From IMG/VR virus record IMGVR_UViG_3300036398_001725, positions 1-27,737 of that record: a stretch of DNA of 27,737 bases. The stretch is one strand, 5' to 3'. Origin of the DNA: a virus. Position 1 is the first letter of the stretch. Each line of letters opens with the position of its first letter. The notes beneath the pieces are model-generated. The model ran no database searches. It was not told where the DNA came from and worked only from the letters and a program-made list of their open reading frames with translations. The position numbers and the translations under genes are program-made. Shown piece after piece: positions 1-7,864 of the stretch.

Positions 1-1262
1 GGTGAACCGGATGATTCATTGTCCAGAACGCGGGTCGATAGCGCAGCAAGTTTGCCGTTGATGGCAGAGGCCGATGACGCGATGGCCGACGTATCGACCT
101 CGACGGCTGCCAAAGTGGTTTCGGTGGCAGCACCAGACGGCAGTGCGCTGGAAACAACGTCAACCTGAAGTTCCCCGTTTGAATCGGTCTTAAGAATTCG
201 GAGATTTGTGCCGTCGCTTCCGCCAACCTGAGTCGCCTGAGAAAGGGCTGGGAAACCGATAGCGCCAGTCGATGGGGTGTTGGCGGTAACGGTTCCGGTT
301 ATCGGAACATCTGATGCACGAAGCTGCGCGTCGGTCAAAGGCCCAGTCACAGCAACCGATGCCGCAATGCTGACCGGTTGAGTGGCTTGAAAAAACGTGC
401 CACTGACCGGAACAGCCGTTCCGCTGACAGTGCCTTCAATTTGAATCGCAGTGGCGCGAAGTTGCGTGTCGGTAAGAGGCTGAGTAAGTCCGGTGTTGGC
501 GGTAACGGTTCCACTTATTGGAACAGCAGAAGCACGAAGCTGAGCGTCTGTCAGTGGTTGGCTCAACCCAGTGTTGGCTGTTACCGTTCCAGAAATCGGA
601 ACATCTGATGCGCGAAGCTGCGCGTCGGTCAACGGACCTGTAACAGGAACAGACGATGCGATGCTGACAGGTTGAGTCGCTTGCCAAAACGTGCCAGAAA
701 CTGGCTGAGTTACACCACTTCCATCAACAGGCACGCGGCTAGAAACAAGCGCCGGAAGTTTGCCGTCGATGTTGCTTAGCGAAGTATTTCCAGTCGTTTG
801 AAGTGCTGACGTAGATGCACCTGTCGGAAGCGCAATGGAACCGACTGAAACAGGGACAGCGCTTGCGCGAAGTTGAGCATCAGTGAGAGGCTGACTCAAC
901 CCAGTGTTTGCCGTCACAGTTCCGCTTACCGGCTGCGTTGCTTGGAAGAACGTGCCACTAACCGGAACGGCTGCGGCTCGAAGCTGGCTATCCGTAAGAG
1001 GTTGAGACAGGCCGGTATTCGCCGTCACCGTTCCAGAAATTGGAACTGTAGCCGCTCGCAGTTGTGCATCAGTCAATGGCTGAGACAACCCAGTGTTAGC
1101 CGTAACGGTTCCCGTAACCGGCATCGGGTTGCTTGACGAGACATCGGTAGCAGAGCCATCGGTTCCAATGCCGATCTTAACGCGCTGATGCAAAACGCCT
1201 GCGATTTCGTCAGCAGCCACTGTTGCACCCGTTCCAGGTGTATATCCTACGTTGTCTGCCAT
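1..1262 (-). CDS. Fibre-like virion protein with internal repeats (3' end outside window)
   Basis: An open frame starts at ATG 1262 and stays open to position 1, so about 420 residues are visible and the C-terminus is missing. After an N-terminal segment beginning MADNVGYTPGTG, the protein carries at least five copies of a unit close to GTVTANTGLSQPLTDAQLRA (plus-strand blocks near 453-511, 532-590, 867-922, 975-1034 and 1053-1111). Shorter variants read PVTGPLTDAQLRASDVPI, and spacers read PVSGTFFQATQPVS. Such Thr/Ser/Gly/Val-rich repeats are typical of extended phage fibre or appendage proteins; that role is inferred. The gene starts three bases after the stop of the gene at 1266-1616, so the two are probably cotranscribed. 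No Shine-Dalgarno sequence is evident. Confidence 0.85.
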   Translation of the reverse strand, partial: MADNVGYTPGTGATVAADEIAGVLHQRVKIGIGTDGSATDVSSSNPMPVTGTVTANTGLSQPLTDAQLRAATVPISGTVTANTGLSQPLTDSQLRAAAVPVSGTFFQATQPVSGTVTANTGLSQPLTDAQLRASAVPVSVGSIALPTGASTSALQTTGNTSLSNIDGKLPALVSSRVPVDGSGVTQPVSGTFWQATQPVSIASSVPVTGPLTDAQLRASDVPISGTVTANTGLSQPLTDAQLRASAVPISGTVTANTGLTQPLTDTQLRATAIQIEGTVSGTAVPVSGTFFQATQPVSIAASVAVTGPLTDAQLRASDVPITGTVTANTPSTGAIGFPALSQATQVGGSDGTNLRILKTDSNGELQVDVVSSALPSGAATETTLAAVEVDTSAIASSASAINGKLAALSTRVLDNESSGS

Positions 1263-1265
1263 AGA

Positions 1266-1616
1266 TTAGATGTATTGAAGGTAAATATCCCCATCAGATC
1301 CGCCAGATGGTGATGACGTTCCGCTTGTTATGGTTTTTTGAGCGACAAGATTTGACCGAGCGGAATCGGCTGTAATTGCACCAGTTCCTCCACTTGCGAC
1401 AGCGAGAGTTCCTCCGATGGTCATCGTGCCGCTTGCCGTCAACGGGGAGTTGGCCACGGTCAAACCTGTGCTTCCGCCTGAAAGCCCGATGCTCGAAATT
1501 GGAGGAGTTGAATAGACTACGTTTACGAGGTTGAGCGTGTAATCCAGCTCGTTCTCGGAAATCGTTGATACGACTCCAGCTCCGTCAAATTGGATGGAGA
1601 TGTCGTAGCTGCTCAT
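1266..1616 (-). CDS. Short fibre or adhesin-like protein
   Basis: 116 residues. The middle (about residues 45-85) is Gly/Ser/Thr-rich and contains the pattern SGGTGAITADSARSNL, which resembles the SGGTG-x-A-x-x-A-x-x-NL segment common in phage tail-fibre and receptor-binding proteins. The C-terminus ends in SGGSDGDIYLQYI, also common at the ends of short fibre proteins. Its ATG overlaps the stop of the upstream gene by four bases (ATGA, 1613-1616), and the repeat-fibre gene follows after three bases, so the three form one transcription unit. A structural, surface-exposed role is inferred from composition and context; no enzymatic motif is visible. Confidence 0.75.
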   Translation of the reverse strand: MSSYDISIQFDGAGVVSTISENELDYTLNLVNVVYSTPPISSIGLSGGSTGLTVANSPLTASGTMTIGGTLAVASGGTGAITADSARSNLVAQKTITSGTSSPSGGSDGDIYLQYI

Positions 1617-2038
1617 GGCGCGACTGTGATTCCGTCACAGACGATGAGTTTGTAGGTTCCAGTCGTTTTCGGGCCGAACGTGCCGACAACTTCGAACGAA
1701 AAATCAACGTAATAAGTGCCAGCAGCCCAATTTGCCGTTGCAGAACCGGGAGCGATAAACAGGATCGTAGCGTTTCCGCTTCCATCGATTGCACCTGAAA
1801 TGGTTCCGAAATCGTAAAGCAGCACCCCAGACGAATCTCTGATCTGAGAATACCCAACAATGCCGGTCCAGGAAATCGGAGGATTTGCGGGAACAAAAAG
1901 AGAAACGGAGTATTCCTCGCCAATTTTGATGGTCATCACGCCGATTACAGCGCAATTATCACCGGAAGGTTGGCAATCGGTTGCCGTTGTCGCGCATGGC
2001 GACGAGCAGGATGAACCGAAGTATGGTTGCGAAGGCAT
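1613..2038 (-). CDS. Small beta-rich virion protein, function unknown
   Basis: 141 residues and the first gene of the leftward fibre operon. The N-terminus is rich in Ser, Pro and Cys; the rest alternates hydrophobic and polar residues as in a beta sandwich (IKIGEEYSVSLFV, NATILFIAPGSATANW, TYYVDFSFEVVGTFG). It could be an Ig-like or baseplate/fibre accessory domain, but I do not recognise a named family. An AGGAAGG sequence lies 2-3 bases before the ATG at 2038, a Shine-Dalgarno-like site though very close. The next gene overlaps it by four bases. It is transcribed divergently from terL, with only 47 bp between them. Confidence 0.7.
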   Translation of the reverse strand: MPSQPYFGSSCSSPCATTATDCQPSGDNCAVIGVMTIKIGEEYSVSLFVPANPPISWTGIVGYSQIRDSSGVLLYDFGTISGAIDGSGNATILFIAPGSATANWAAGTYYVDFSFEVVGTFGPKTTGTYKLIVCDGITVAP

Positions 2039-2055
2039 AACCTTCCTAAAACTCT

Positions 2056-2068
2056 GAATCCATGATTC
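2056..2068. promoter_or_regulatory. GAATC-CAT-GATTC dyad between divergent genes
   Basis: A perfect 5-bp inverted repeat with a three-base centre lies in the 47-bp gap between the leftward fibre operon (start 2038) and terL (start 2086). A divergent gap must supply at least one promoter unless transcription enters from inside the neighbouring genes. The same GAATC/GATTC arms occur at the other divergent junction (16938-16952) with a one-base centre. A binding-site role is inferred. I could not find a convincing -35/-10 pair here. Confidence 0.35.
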
Positions 2069-2085
2069 TTTAACGCAAGGTCAAA

Positions 2086-3771
2086 ATGGCGGATCAAACC
2101 ACAGAGCATCCACTTATTCAGCACAAGTATGGAATTCGTTCTCCGGTCAAGATTCCTGACCTTGAGCTAGAGCTTTACGCATTCCGAAACCGACTCCAGC
2201 CCAATGAGGGCGGACTAGGTACTTTCAACCATTTTGTTAACGCCACCAAAATGCTCTGGCCAAAGATGAGCTGGAATCCGTGGCTTGAAAATCAAGCAGA
2301 AGACCTATGTGAGCATGACTACGTTGGGTGGGCAGGATGTGGCGCGTCCGGCAAGACCTTTGGGGCAACACTTTTCGCTACCGTCTGGTGGTTGGCCAAC
2401 CCTGCCAAGTCAACGGTTGTCCTGACATCGACGACCGCGAAGATGATCCGAAAGCGTATGTGGGCCAATCTTCAGGATCTTGTTCGGAAATCGCGCGGAT
2501 TTCCCGGCAACATGGTCGATTCGAAAATGGCGCTTCAGGCTATCAAAGGTGACGACCGTCATTCGATTTCAGCTATTGCCGTCGCCGAAGGCAACACTTC
2601 GAAGGCGGTGGCCAACATTCAGGGTATTCACGCCGAGCGGGTGATGGTCATCATCGATGAGGCGACGGACACGCCCGAAGCAGCTTTCGAGGCTTGTACC
2701 AACCTTTCGAAGGGTTGCCGCGAGTTCAAGATGTTGGTTATCGGTAATCCGGCATCGAAGTACGATCCACACGGTCGATTCTGCACACCGGCAAAAGGTT
2801 GGCGCAGCGTAACGATTGAAGATCAGCATTGGCTGACCGAGCGCGGCATGTGCCGACGATTCGACGGCATGAAGTCGCCCAACATCAGCGAAGGGCGAAC
2901 GAAGTACCCATACCTTATAACGCATGATCAGGTGTTATCCGCTATGCGACATGAGGGTGAGCAAAGCCCTACGTTCTGGAAGTACACGCGCGGATTCTGG
3001 AGTCCTGACGGCATGGTCAAGACGGTGTTGTCCGAATCACTGATCGAGACGCACACACCTACAAGAAAGTTGACGTTTACCACAAATGTCCAAGTCGTTG
3101 CCGGTCTTGACCCAGGCTTTGGTGGCGACAGATGCGTTCTTCGCTTCGCCAAGGTTGGCACAGCAAACGACAAGGTGAGCATACTTTTTCAGGATATCGT
3201 CCAGATATCCCCAAACGCTCAGCTAACGGAACCAGTTCACTACCAGATAGCCAACCGCGTCAAAGAGGAGTGCAGCAAGCGCGGCGTGTCGCCCGATAGG
3301 TTCGCTCTCGATTCAAGCGGTGAGGGTGGTGGTCTTGCAGATATTCTGACCCGCGAATGGGGCGTCGTTCATCGCGTTGAGTTTGGCGGCTCTCCGTCAG
3401 CCATTCCGGTCAGCGATGAAGACAGTCGGCCATGCAATGAGGCATACGACCGCAAGGTGACTGAACTATGGTTCTCGATGCGTAAATGGGTTGTCGAGGA
3501 GCGTGTTGGAGGAATGGACATCGAGACTCTTCAGGAGTTCTGCGCGCGCATGTTCGACGATTCCAAGCGGAAGATATCGGTCGAATCCAAGACCGTGATG
3601 AAGCAGCGAACCGGCAAATCGCCTGACTTGGCCGACGCAGCTACAGTCTTGCTTGATCTAGTCCGAAAAACCGCTGTCCTCGAACCGCGAGCAACCAGAA
3701 TGGATAAAGTCTGGGAAAAGCTCGTTCGGGATGCCGATTCAATCTACCACGACGAAACTATCGAAGAATGA
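2086..3771 (+). CDS. terL: Terminase large subunit (packaging ATPase and nuclease)
   Basis: 561 residues. The N-terminal ATPase has a Walker A GCGASGKT at residues 84-91, a Walker B VMVIIDEAT at 186-194 (D191, E192) and a motif-III-like MLVIGNP at 216-222. The C-terminal RNase H-fold nuclease shows its acidic residues in GLDPGFGGD (D342), FALDSSGEGGG (D409) and SPDLADA (D514/D517). The protein pumps DNA into the prohead through the portal and cuts the concatemer. Length and motif order fit full-length TerL. The start is preceded by AAGG about six bases upstream. The next gene overlaps its stop by four bases and the portal follows. The small subunit candidate lies far away on the other strand (16383-16826). 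Confidence 0.95.
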   Translation: MADQTTEHPLIQHKYGIRSPVKIPDLELELYAFRNRLQPNEGGLGTFNHFVNATKMLWPKMSWNPWLENQAEDLCEHDYVGWAGCGASGKTFGATLFATVWWLANPAKSTVVLTSTTAKMIRKRMWANLQDLVRKSRGFPGNMVDSKMALQAIKGDDRHSISAIAVAEGNTSKAVANIQGIHAERVMVIIDEATDTPEAAFEACTNLSKGCREFKMLVIGNPASKYDPHGRFCTPAKGWRSVTIEDQHWLTERGMCRRFDGMKSPNISEGRTKYPYLITHDQVLSAMRHEGEQSPTFWKYTRGFWSPDGMVKTVLSESLIETHTPTRKLTFTTNVQVVAGLDPGFGGDRCVLRFAKVGTANDKVSILFQDIVQISPNAQLTEPVHYQIANRVKEECSKRGVSPDRFALDSSGEGGGLADILTREWGVVHRVEFGGSPSAIPVSDEDSRPCNEAYDRKVTELWFSMRKWVVEERVGGMDIETLQEFCARMFDDSKRKISVESKTVMKQRTGKSPDLADAATVLLDLVRKTAVLEPRATRMDKVWEKLVRDADSIYHDETIEE

Positions 3772-4397
3772 GCAAGGTTACTGGATACAAGGTTCTCAAC
3801 GAACACATGGTCATCCCCGGCGGATGGCATTACCGAGTGCCAGAGACGGGCATCGAAATCATGGGAGGATCATGGCCGCAGCTCCATGAGTTCGTTCGCA
3901 ACCATTACACAGCGAACGCCATCGCCGTACCGATCAACCTTGACACTTTAATCACCGAATATGCGTGTCGCAACGGTGCGGATTGCGCCTACAACGAGGT
4001 TGAACTTCCAAAACCAGAAGGCCGCAAATCGCTGCAAATTGGAGATGTCATCCGATTCAGCATGAGTTTGCTTCATGGACTGACCGTCGGCGGCGGAAAA
4101 GTCGATCAAGCGGAGGCAAATCGACGCGCAAGCATCTGTTCAGGATGCCGTTTTAATCGTAAGCCGCTCGGATGCACTGGATGTAATGCTCGCGTTCTAA
4201 AAGACGCCGTAAAAACCTTCTCACAACACGGAAATACGCCGTATGATGAGCAGGTTCAGAGCTGTGAATTTTGTGGTTGCTTTATCAGAAGCATGGTGTG
4301 GTTTCCCATTGAAACACTCCATAAATTTACGGACGCTACAGAGAACGAAAACCTTCCGGCTCACTGCTGGAAAAAACGACCATGTACGGAAACCTAG
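3768..4397 (+). CDS. Cysteine-rich, probably zinc-binding protein between terL and portal
   Basis: 209 residues. The C-terminal half holds a cysteine array: C124-x2-C127, C136-x2-C139, C166-x2-C169-x-C171 and C200, enough ligands for two zinc sites. Two further cysteines (C67, C73) lie upstream in YACRNGADCAYNE. The N-terminal 60 residues have no recognisable motif. It overlaps terL by four bases and the portal gene by sixteen, so it is embedded in the packaging operon. A role in packaging or head completion is suggested only by position; nucleic-acid binding through a zinc ribbon is a plausible alternative. No named family is recognised. Confidence 0.85.
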   Translation: MSKVTGYKVLNEHMVIPGGWHYRVPETGIEIMGGSWPQLHEFVRNHYTANAIAVPINLDTLITEYACRNGADCAYNEVELPKPEGRKSLQIGDVIRFSMSLLHGLTVGGGKVDQAEANRRASICSGCRFNRKPLGCTGCNARVLKDAVKTFSQHGNTPYDEQVQSCEFCGCFIRSMVWFPIETLHKFTDATENENLPAHCWKKRPCTET

Positions 4398-6631
4398 CCC
4401 AACTGCCGCTTGAAACCATCAACGAAAACGGCAAAGCGCCTGAAACGCGCATAGCCGATGCGGCATCAGCTCGCGAAATTTTCCAGAAGCTGATCATGGC
4501 CGATCAGTTGCGGAACGTGACGCGCGCCAAGTTGCGCGGTCTTGTTGATGGTAACCCTCCGTACAATCCCGCTGAACTGCGCCGTAACAACCAAGCGTTC
4601 CGAACCAATGTGAACTTCCGCGAGTCGGAAGCATTCCTCACGTTGGCCATGTCTGCCTTCTACGATGTGTTCGCCGAGGTTCCGACCTACGCCAACATTC
4701 GCACCGCTTACGGCAACGACATGGATAAGCGGGAGGAATGGTCGAAGATCATTACCGAGGAATTCGACCGTCTCCAGAAGATGGACAAAGACTTCGACTA
4801 CCTCATGCAGCTCTCGCAGCGTGAGATGGTCCTCATTGGTGATGGCCCGTTGATTTTCGAGGACAGCACCGATTGGCGGTGTAAGGCCATCATGGCAACG
4901 GATCTTCTCGTTCCAGATGGAACCAAGTCGAACGTCAGCGACTGGAAAGTGGCTGCTGTCCGAACCCGCATGGGTGTCGATGATCTTTTCGAGAAGATTC
5001 AAGATGAAGGGGCAGCTCGCGCCGCCGGTTGGAACGTGGACTACGTTCGCCAGCGTATTCGCGCCGCGATGCCCGAGCCGTATCGCTCCGGCGTTCAGTA
5101 CGATTGGGAGTTCTTCCAGCGTCAGCTTCGCTCGAACGACATCACATTCTCGGCTCGCTCCGAGGTGGTCTTGATGTGCCACATCTTCTACAAGGAGTTC
5201 GATGGTCAGATCAGCCATGTCATCATCGATGAGCGTGACAGCGAGGACTTCATGTACAAGAAGCTGCGTCGCTTCGGCCGGTGGGAGCAGGTTATCCATC
5301 CGATGTACTACGACCGTGGCGATGGCGAGCATCATGGTGTAAAAGGCTTGGGCATCAAGATGCTCCAGGCGATGGAACTGAAGAATCGTCTGCGTTGCTC
5401 GATGGTTGATAGCGCATTCGCTCGCACCCAGATTCTCTTCCGACCTCTCAACCCGAACGCTCTAAACAAAACGAGCGTCGTTCAGCAAGGACCGTATGCT
5501 ATTCTCCCGCCCGACTACGAAGTCATTCAGCAGAACATTGCTGGCGTTCTGGACGCTCCTATGGCGGTCAACGCTGACCTTGAGAATGTTCTTCAAGGCA
5601 ACCTCTCTCAGTATCGCCAATCGCTCAACAAGCCGTCGGGCAATCCTCGTACTGCCACCGAAGTCCAAGCCATCGTGGCACAGCAGTCAGCAATCGGTAA
5701 GACGCAGTTGAGCCGGTATTACAACCAGTTAGATTCTTTCTTTGAGGAACGGTACAATCGCGCCTCAAACCCCAACCTTAACCCAATTACCAAGTCGGAC
5801 AAAGACGCCATCGAGTTCCAGCGTCGGTGCAAGGAGCGTGGTGTTCCTGTTCAAGCGATGATAGACATCGATTACGTCGAGGCGACTCGCACGGTCGGCC
5901 AAGGTTCTCAGTTCGCTAAGCAACAGCTTCTTGGAACTTTGCTCGGGCTTTCCGGTTCTCTTCCCGAAGGCGGAAAGATCAACCTGCTCAAGGACTACAT
6001 CGCCGCTCAGGTTGGCCAACAAATGGTTGATCGTTATTTGCCGACTCAGATGCAGTCTGCTCGCGTTCAGGATCAGGCTGCTCTTGCTGTTCTGGAGCAT
6101 TCATCGTTGCGCCAGGGCAACATGCCAATCGTCACCGACACGCAGAGCCATATCATTCACATCGACACACATCTGGCGGCTGCAAACGAGGCTGCTGCAT
6201 CGCTTCAACAGGGTGGAAATCCGCAGGAGATTGTCCTCTTCCTCCAAGGCATAGGTCAACACGTTCAGGATCATCTCCAGCGCCTGTCCACCGATCCTAC
6301 GCGCAGGCCGCAGGTTGAGGCTTATACGCAGCAGTTGCAGATGCTTAGCCAGACGATTGAACAGCTTGGTCAGTTGATTCAGGAACAGCAGCAAGCTCAG
6401 ATGCAGATGCAGCAAGCTCAAGCGATTCAGCAGGGTGTTGATCCGAAAACGGCGATGATGAATGCGGAGGTTCAGTCAAAAATCGCTCGCCAGAACGCCG
6501 AGACTATGGCCAACATTCAGCGTCAGAACACGAAGGCGATGGCAGATCTGTCACGCCGGAATGCGAAGACCACCGCTGATATTCAGCGAGCGAATGCAAC
6601 TGCCGAGTCCAACTTGGCGCGTCAGGGATAA
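4382..6631 (+). CDS. Portal protein (podovirus-type head-tail connector)
   Basis: 749 residues, in the size range of large podovirus-type connectors. The N-terminal and central region contains segments typical of this family, such as MVLIGDGPLIFED, the HPMYYDRGDGEHHG-VKGLGIKMLQAMELKNRLRC region near 305-340, and TATEVQAIVAQQSAIG before a long helical part. The C-terminal quarter is Gln-rich and helical and ends in four 11-residue repeats (residues 703-746). The dodecameric portal sits at one capsid vertex, docks TerL during packaging and later the tail. Gene order terL, small gene, portal, then scaffold supports the call. The start overlaps the previous gene by 16 bases; no clear Shine-Dalgarno sequence is seen. 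Confidence 0.9.
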   Translation: MYGNLAQLPLETINENGKAPETRIADAASAREIFQKLIMADQLRNVTRAKLRGLVDGNPPYNPAELRRNNQAFRTNVNFRESEAFLTLAMSAFYDVFAEVPTYANIRTAYGNDMDKREEWSKIITEEFDRLQKMDKDFDYLMQLSQREMVLIGDGPLIFEDSTDWRCKAIMATDLLVPDGTKSNVSDWKVAAVRTRMGVDDLFEKIQDEGAARAAGWNVDYVRQRIRAAMPEPYRSGVQYDWEFFQRQLRSNDITFSARSEVVLMCHIFYKEFDGQISHVIIDERDSEDFMYKKLRRFGRWEQVIHPMYYDRGDGEHHGVKGLGIKMLQAMELKNRLRCSMVDSAFARTQILFRPLNPNALNKTSVVQQGPYAILPPDYEVIQQNIAGVLDAPMAVNADLENVLQGNLSQYRQSLNKPSGNPRTATEVQAIVAQQSAIGKTQLSRYYNQLDSFFEERYNRASNPNLNPITKSDKDAIEFQRRCKERGVPVQAMIDIDYVEATRTVGQGSQFAKQQLLGTLLGLSGSLPEGGKINLLKDYIAAQVGQQMVDRYLPTQMQSARVQDQAALAVLEHSSLRQGNMPIVTDTQSHIIHIDTHLAAANEAAASLQQGGNPQEIVLFLQGIGQHVQDHLQRLSTDPTRRPQVEAYTQQLQMLSQTIEQLGQLIQEQQQAQMQMQQAQAIQQGVDPKTAMMNAEVQSKIARQNAETMANIQRQNTKAMADLSRRNAKTTADIQRANATAESNLARQG
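6488..6619 (+). repeat. Four 33-bp (11-residue) repeats at the portal C-terminus
   Basis: The repeats translate to RQNAETMANIQ, RQNTKAMADLS, RRNAKTTADIQ and RANATAESNLA, followed by RQG at the end of the protein. The period is exactly 11, as in hendecad coiled coils. The copies differ in DNA sequence, so they are not recent duplications. They probably extend the portal's internal helical barrel; that is inferred. Confidence 0.7.
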
Positions 6632-6636
6632 AATTT

Positions 6637-7257
6637 ATGAGCCAAAACGAAGAACTCGTTTCTCAATTCATCGCAGAGCAGTTTCCCAAAATGGGCGGCT
6701 GGTGCGACGTTAAGAAAGGTTTGGAAATCGCCAAACTTGTCCTTGAAACCAAACCGCAGCGCATCGCTGAAGTTGGCGTTTTCGAGGGCAAGTCAACGCT
6801 CGCCCTGGCCTACGCCTGTAAGCTGAACGGAAGTGGCACGGTTTACGCCATTGACTCTTGGAAGAAAGAGGACTGCATCGACGATGAAAATGCAGTCAAT
6901 CAAGAATGGTGGGCGGCGCTTGATTTGGACGGCCATTACGAGGCTTTCGTTCGCCACTGTGTCCGTGCAGAAGTTGTTCGCCATATCCAATTCTGCCGCA
7001 TGTCGTCGTGGGACGCGTCGCGATTCCTGCCCGAGGTAGACATGGTTCACATCGATGCCAATCACGCTGAATGGCCGTCTACGAGCGATGTCGTCAACTG
7101 GCTTCCGAAGCTCAAGGTTGGCGGTTACATCGTGATGGACGATGTGAACTGGGAGTCCACACAGACTGCGCTGAAGTTTGTTCTGAAACGCTGTGAATTT
7201 GTTGCGCGTTTCGATCTGAACGAAAGCTGCTTTGCCATCTATCGTAAGTTAAAATAA
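6637..7257 (+). CDS. Class I SAM-dependent methyltransferase
   Basis: 206 residues with a Rossmann methyltransferase fold: glycine-rich SAM loop EVGVFEGKST (45-54), acidic ribose-binding position in AIDSW (71-75), MVHIDANH (136-143) and a post-motif strand LKVGGYIVMDDVNW (159-172). The HIDANH and DD pattern resembles the sugar or small-molecule O-methyltransferases of the Methyltransf_24 type more than DNA methylases: no NPPY or PC motif is present. It begins five bases after the portal stop and is followed by a glycosyltransferase gene after two bases. The likely substrate is a sugar, perhaps one added by the neighbour; this is inference. Confidence 0.85.
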   Translation: MSQNEELVSQFIAEQFPKMGGWCDVKKGLEIAKLVLETKPQRIAEVGVFEGKSTLALAYACKLNGSGTVYAIDSWKKEDCIDDENAVNQEWWAALDLDGHYEAFVRHCVRAEVVRHIQFCRMSSWDASRFLPEVDMVHIDANHAEWPSTSDVVNWLPKLKVGGYIVMDDVNWESTQTALKFVLKRCEFVARFDLNESCFAIYRKLK

Positions 7258-7259
7258 CC

Positions 7260-7862
7260 GTGAAAACGGTCGTCATTACGATGCGCGGTTCGCCACGCAT
7301 CCCGCGCTTAAAAGAGAACCTGAATGCTTTCAGCATTTTGGACTACCGGATTTTCTATGGACTAAATGGAAAGAAGTCTGGTCTGAAAGCAAGCATTCCG
7401 TACGAGGTTGATAATCCCGGCTCCGGTTATTTAATCTGCCATAAGCATGTCGGATGCACCATGTCTCATTGGATGCTGTGGAATGCTCTCGATTTTGATC
7501 CATCAACACCTGACATGGTGATGATTCTTGAGGACGACGTTATTTTTCGTCCGCACTGGAAAGAAACGGTTGAACGCGCACTGACAAAACTACCAGAAGA
7601 TTGGGACATTCTCTATCCTGGATCTTGCTGCGCGCACGGAAAGATGTCCCGAGAGCTGGATTCCAACCTTTTTGAGGGAATGCCGCTTTGCACCCACTGT
7701 TACATAGTACGCAAGAAGGCTCTCAAGACGTTGATTGAGACGAACGAGGAGATTTTTGCGCCTATCGATTTGCAAATGTACCTCAACAGTCGCCATCTCC
7801 TGAAATGCTTTACCATTTTTCCAAGGGTCGTTGACCAAGATGGAACCGATCTTTCAGACTGA
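7260..7862 (+). CDS. Glycosyltransferase family 25-like protein
   Basis: 200 residues. The N-terminus MKTVVITMRGSPRIPRLKEN matches the usual start of GT25 (LPS biosynthesis type) enzymes, followed by GCTMSHWMLW (65-74, the G-C-x-x-SH segment), the acidic metal-binding stretch MILEDDV (88-94), LCTHCYIVRKKAL (143-155) and a terminal D-x-DGTDLSD. GTG at 7260 is preferred over the ATG at 7281 because it restores the conserved first strand. GT25 enzymes transfer a hexose from a nucleotide sugar, usually to lipooligosaccharide or a protein hydroxylysine. Tight spacing (two bases on each side) to a methyltransferase and a glycosidase-like gene suggests a glycan-modifying unit. The acceptor is unknown. 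Confidence 0.85.
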   Translation: MKTVVITMRGSPRIPRLKENLNAFSILDYRIFYGLNGKKSGLKASIPYEVDNPGSGYLICHKHVGCTMSHWMLWNALDFDPSTPDMVMILEDDVIFRPHWKETVERALTKLPEDWDILYPGSCCAHGKMSRELDSNLFEGMPLCTHCYIVRKKALKTLIETNEEIFAPIDLQMYLNSRHLLKCFTIFPRVVDQDGTDLSD

Positions 7863-7864
7863 AA

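Noticed and set aside
453-1111. Possible CRISPR array, because of regular repeats of about 59 bp
   Set aside because: The repeats are codon-level copies within a continuous fibre reading frame, differ at third positions, and lack constant spacers and cas genes.
378-1136. Plus-strand frames at 378-608 and 873-1136 over the fibre repeat region
   Set aside because: They are Arg/Ser/Asn-rich mirror images of the repeated minus-strand fibre gene, which has a continuous frame through the whole stretch.
4466-5335. 289-codon open frame on the minus strand inside the portal gene
   Set aside because: It is antisense to well-supported portal sequence, its composition (Leu, Val, His-rich) looks like a mirror frame, and it has no start signal or recognisable domain.
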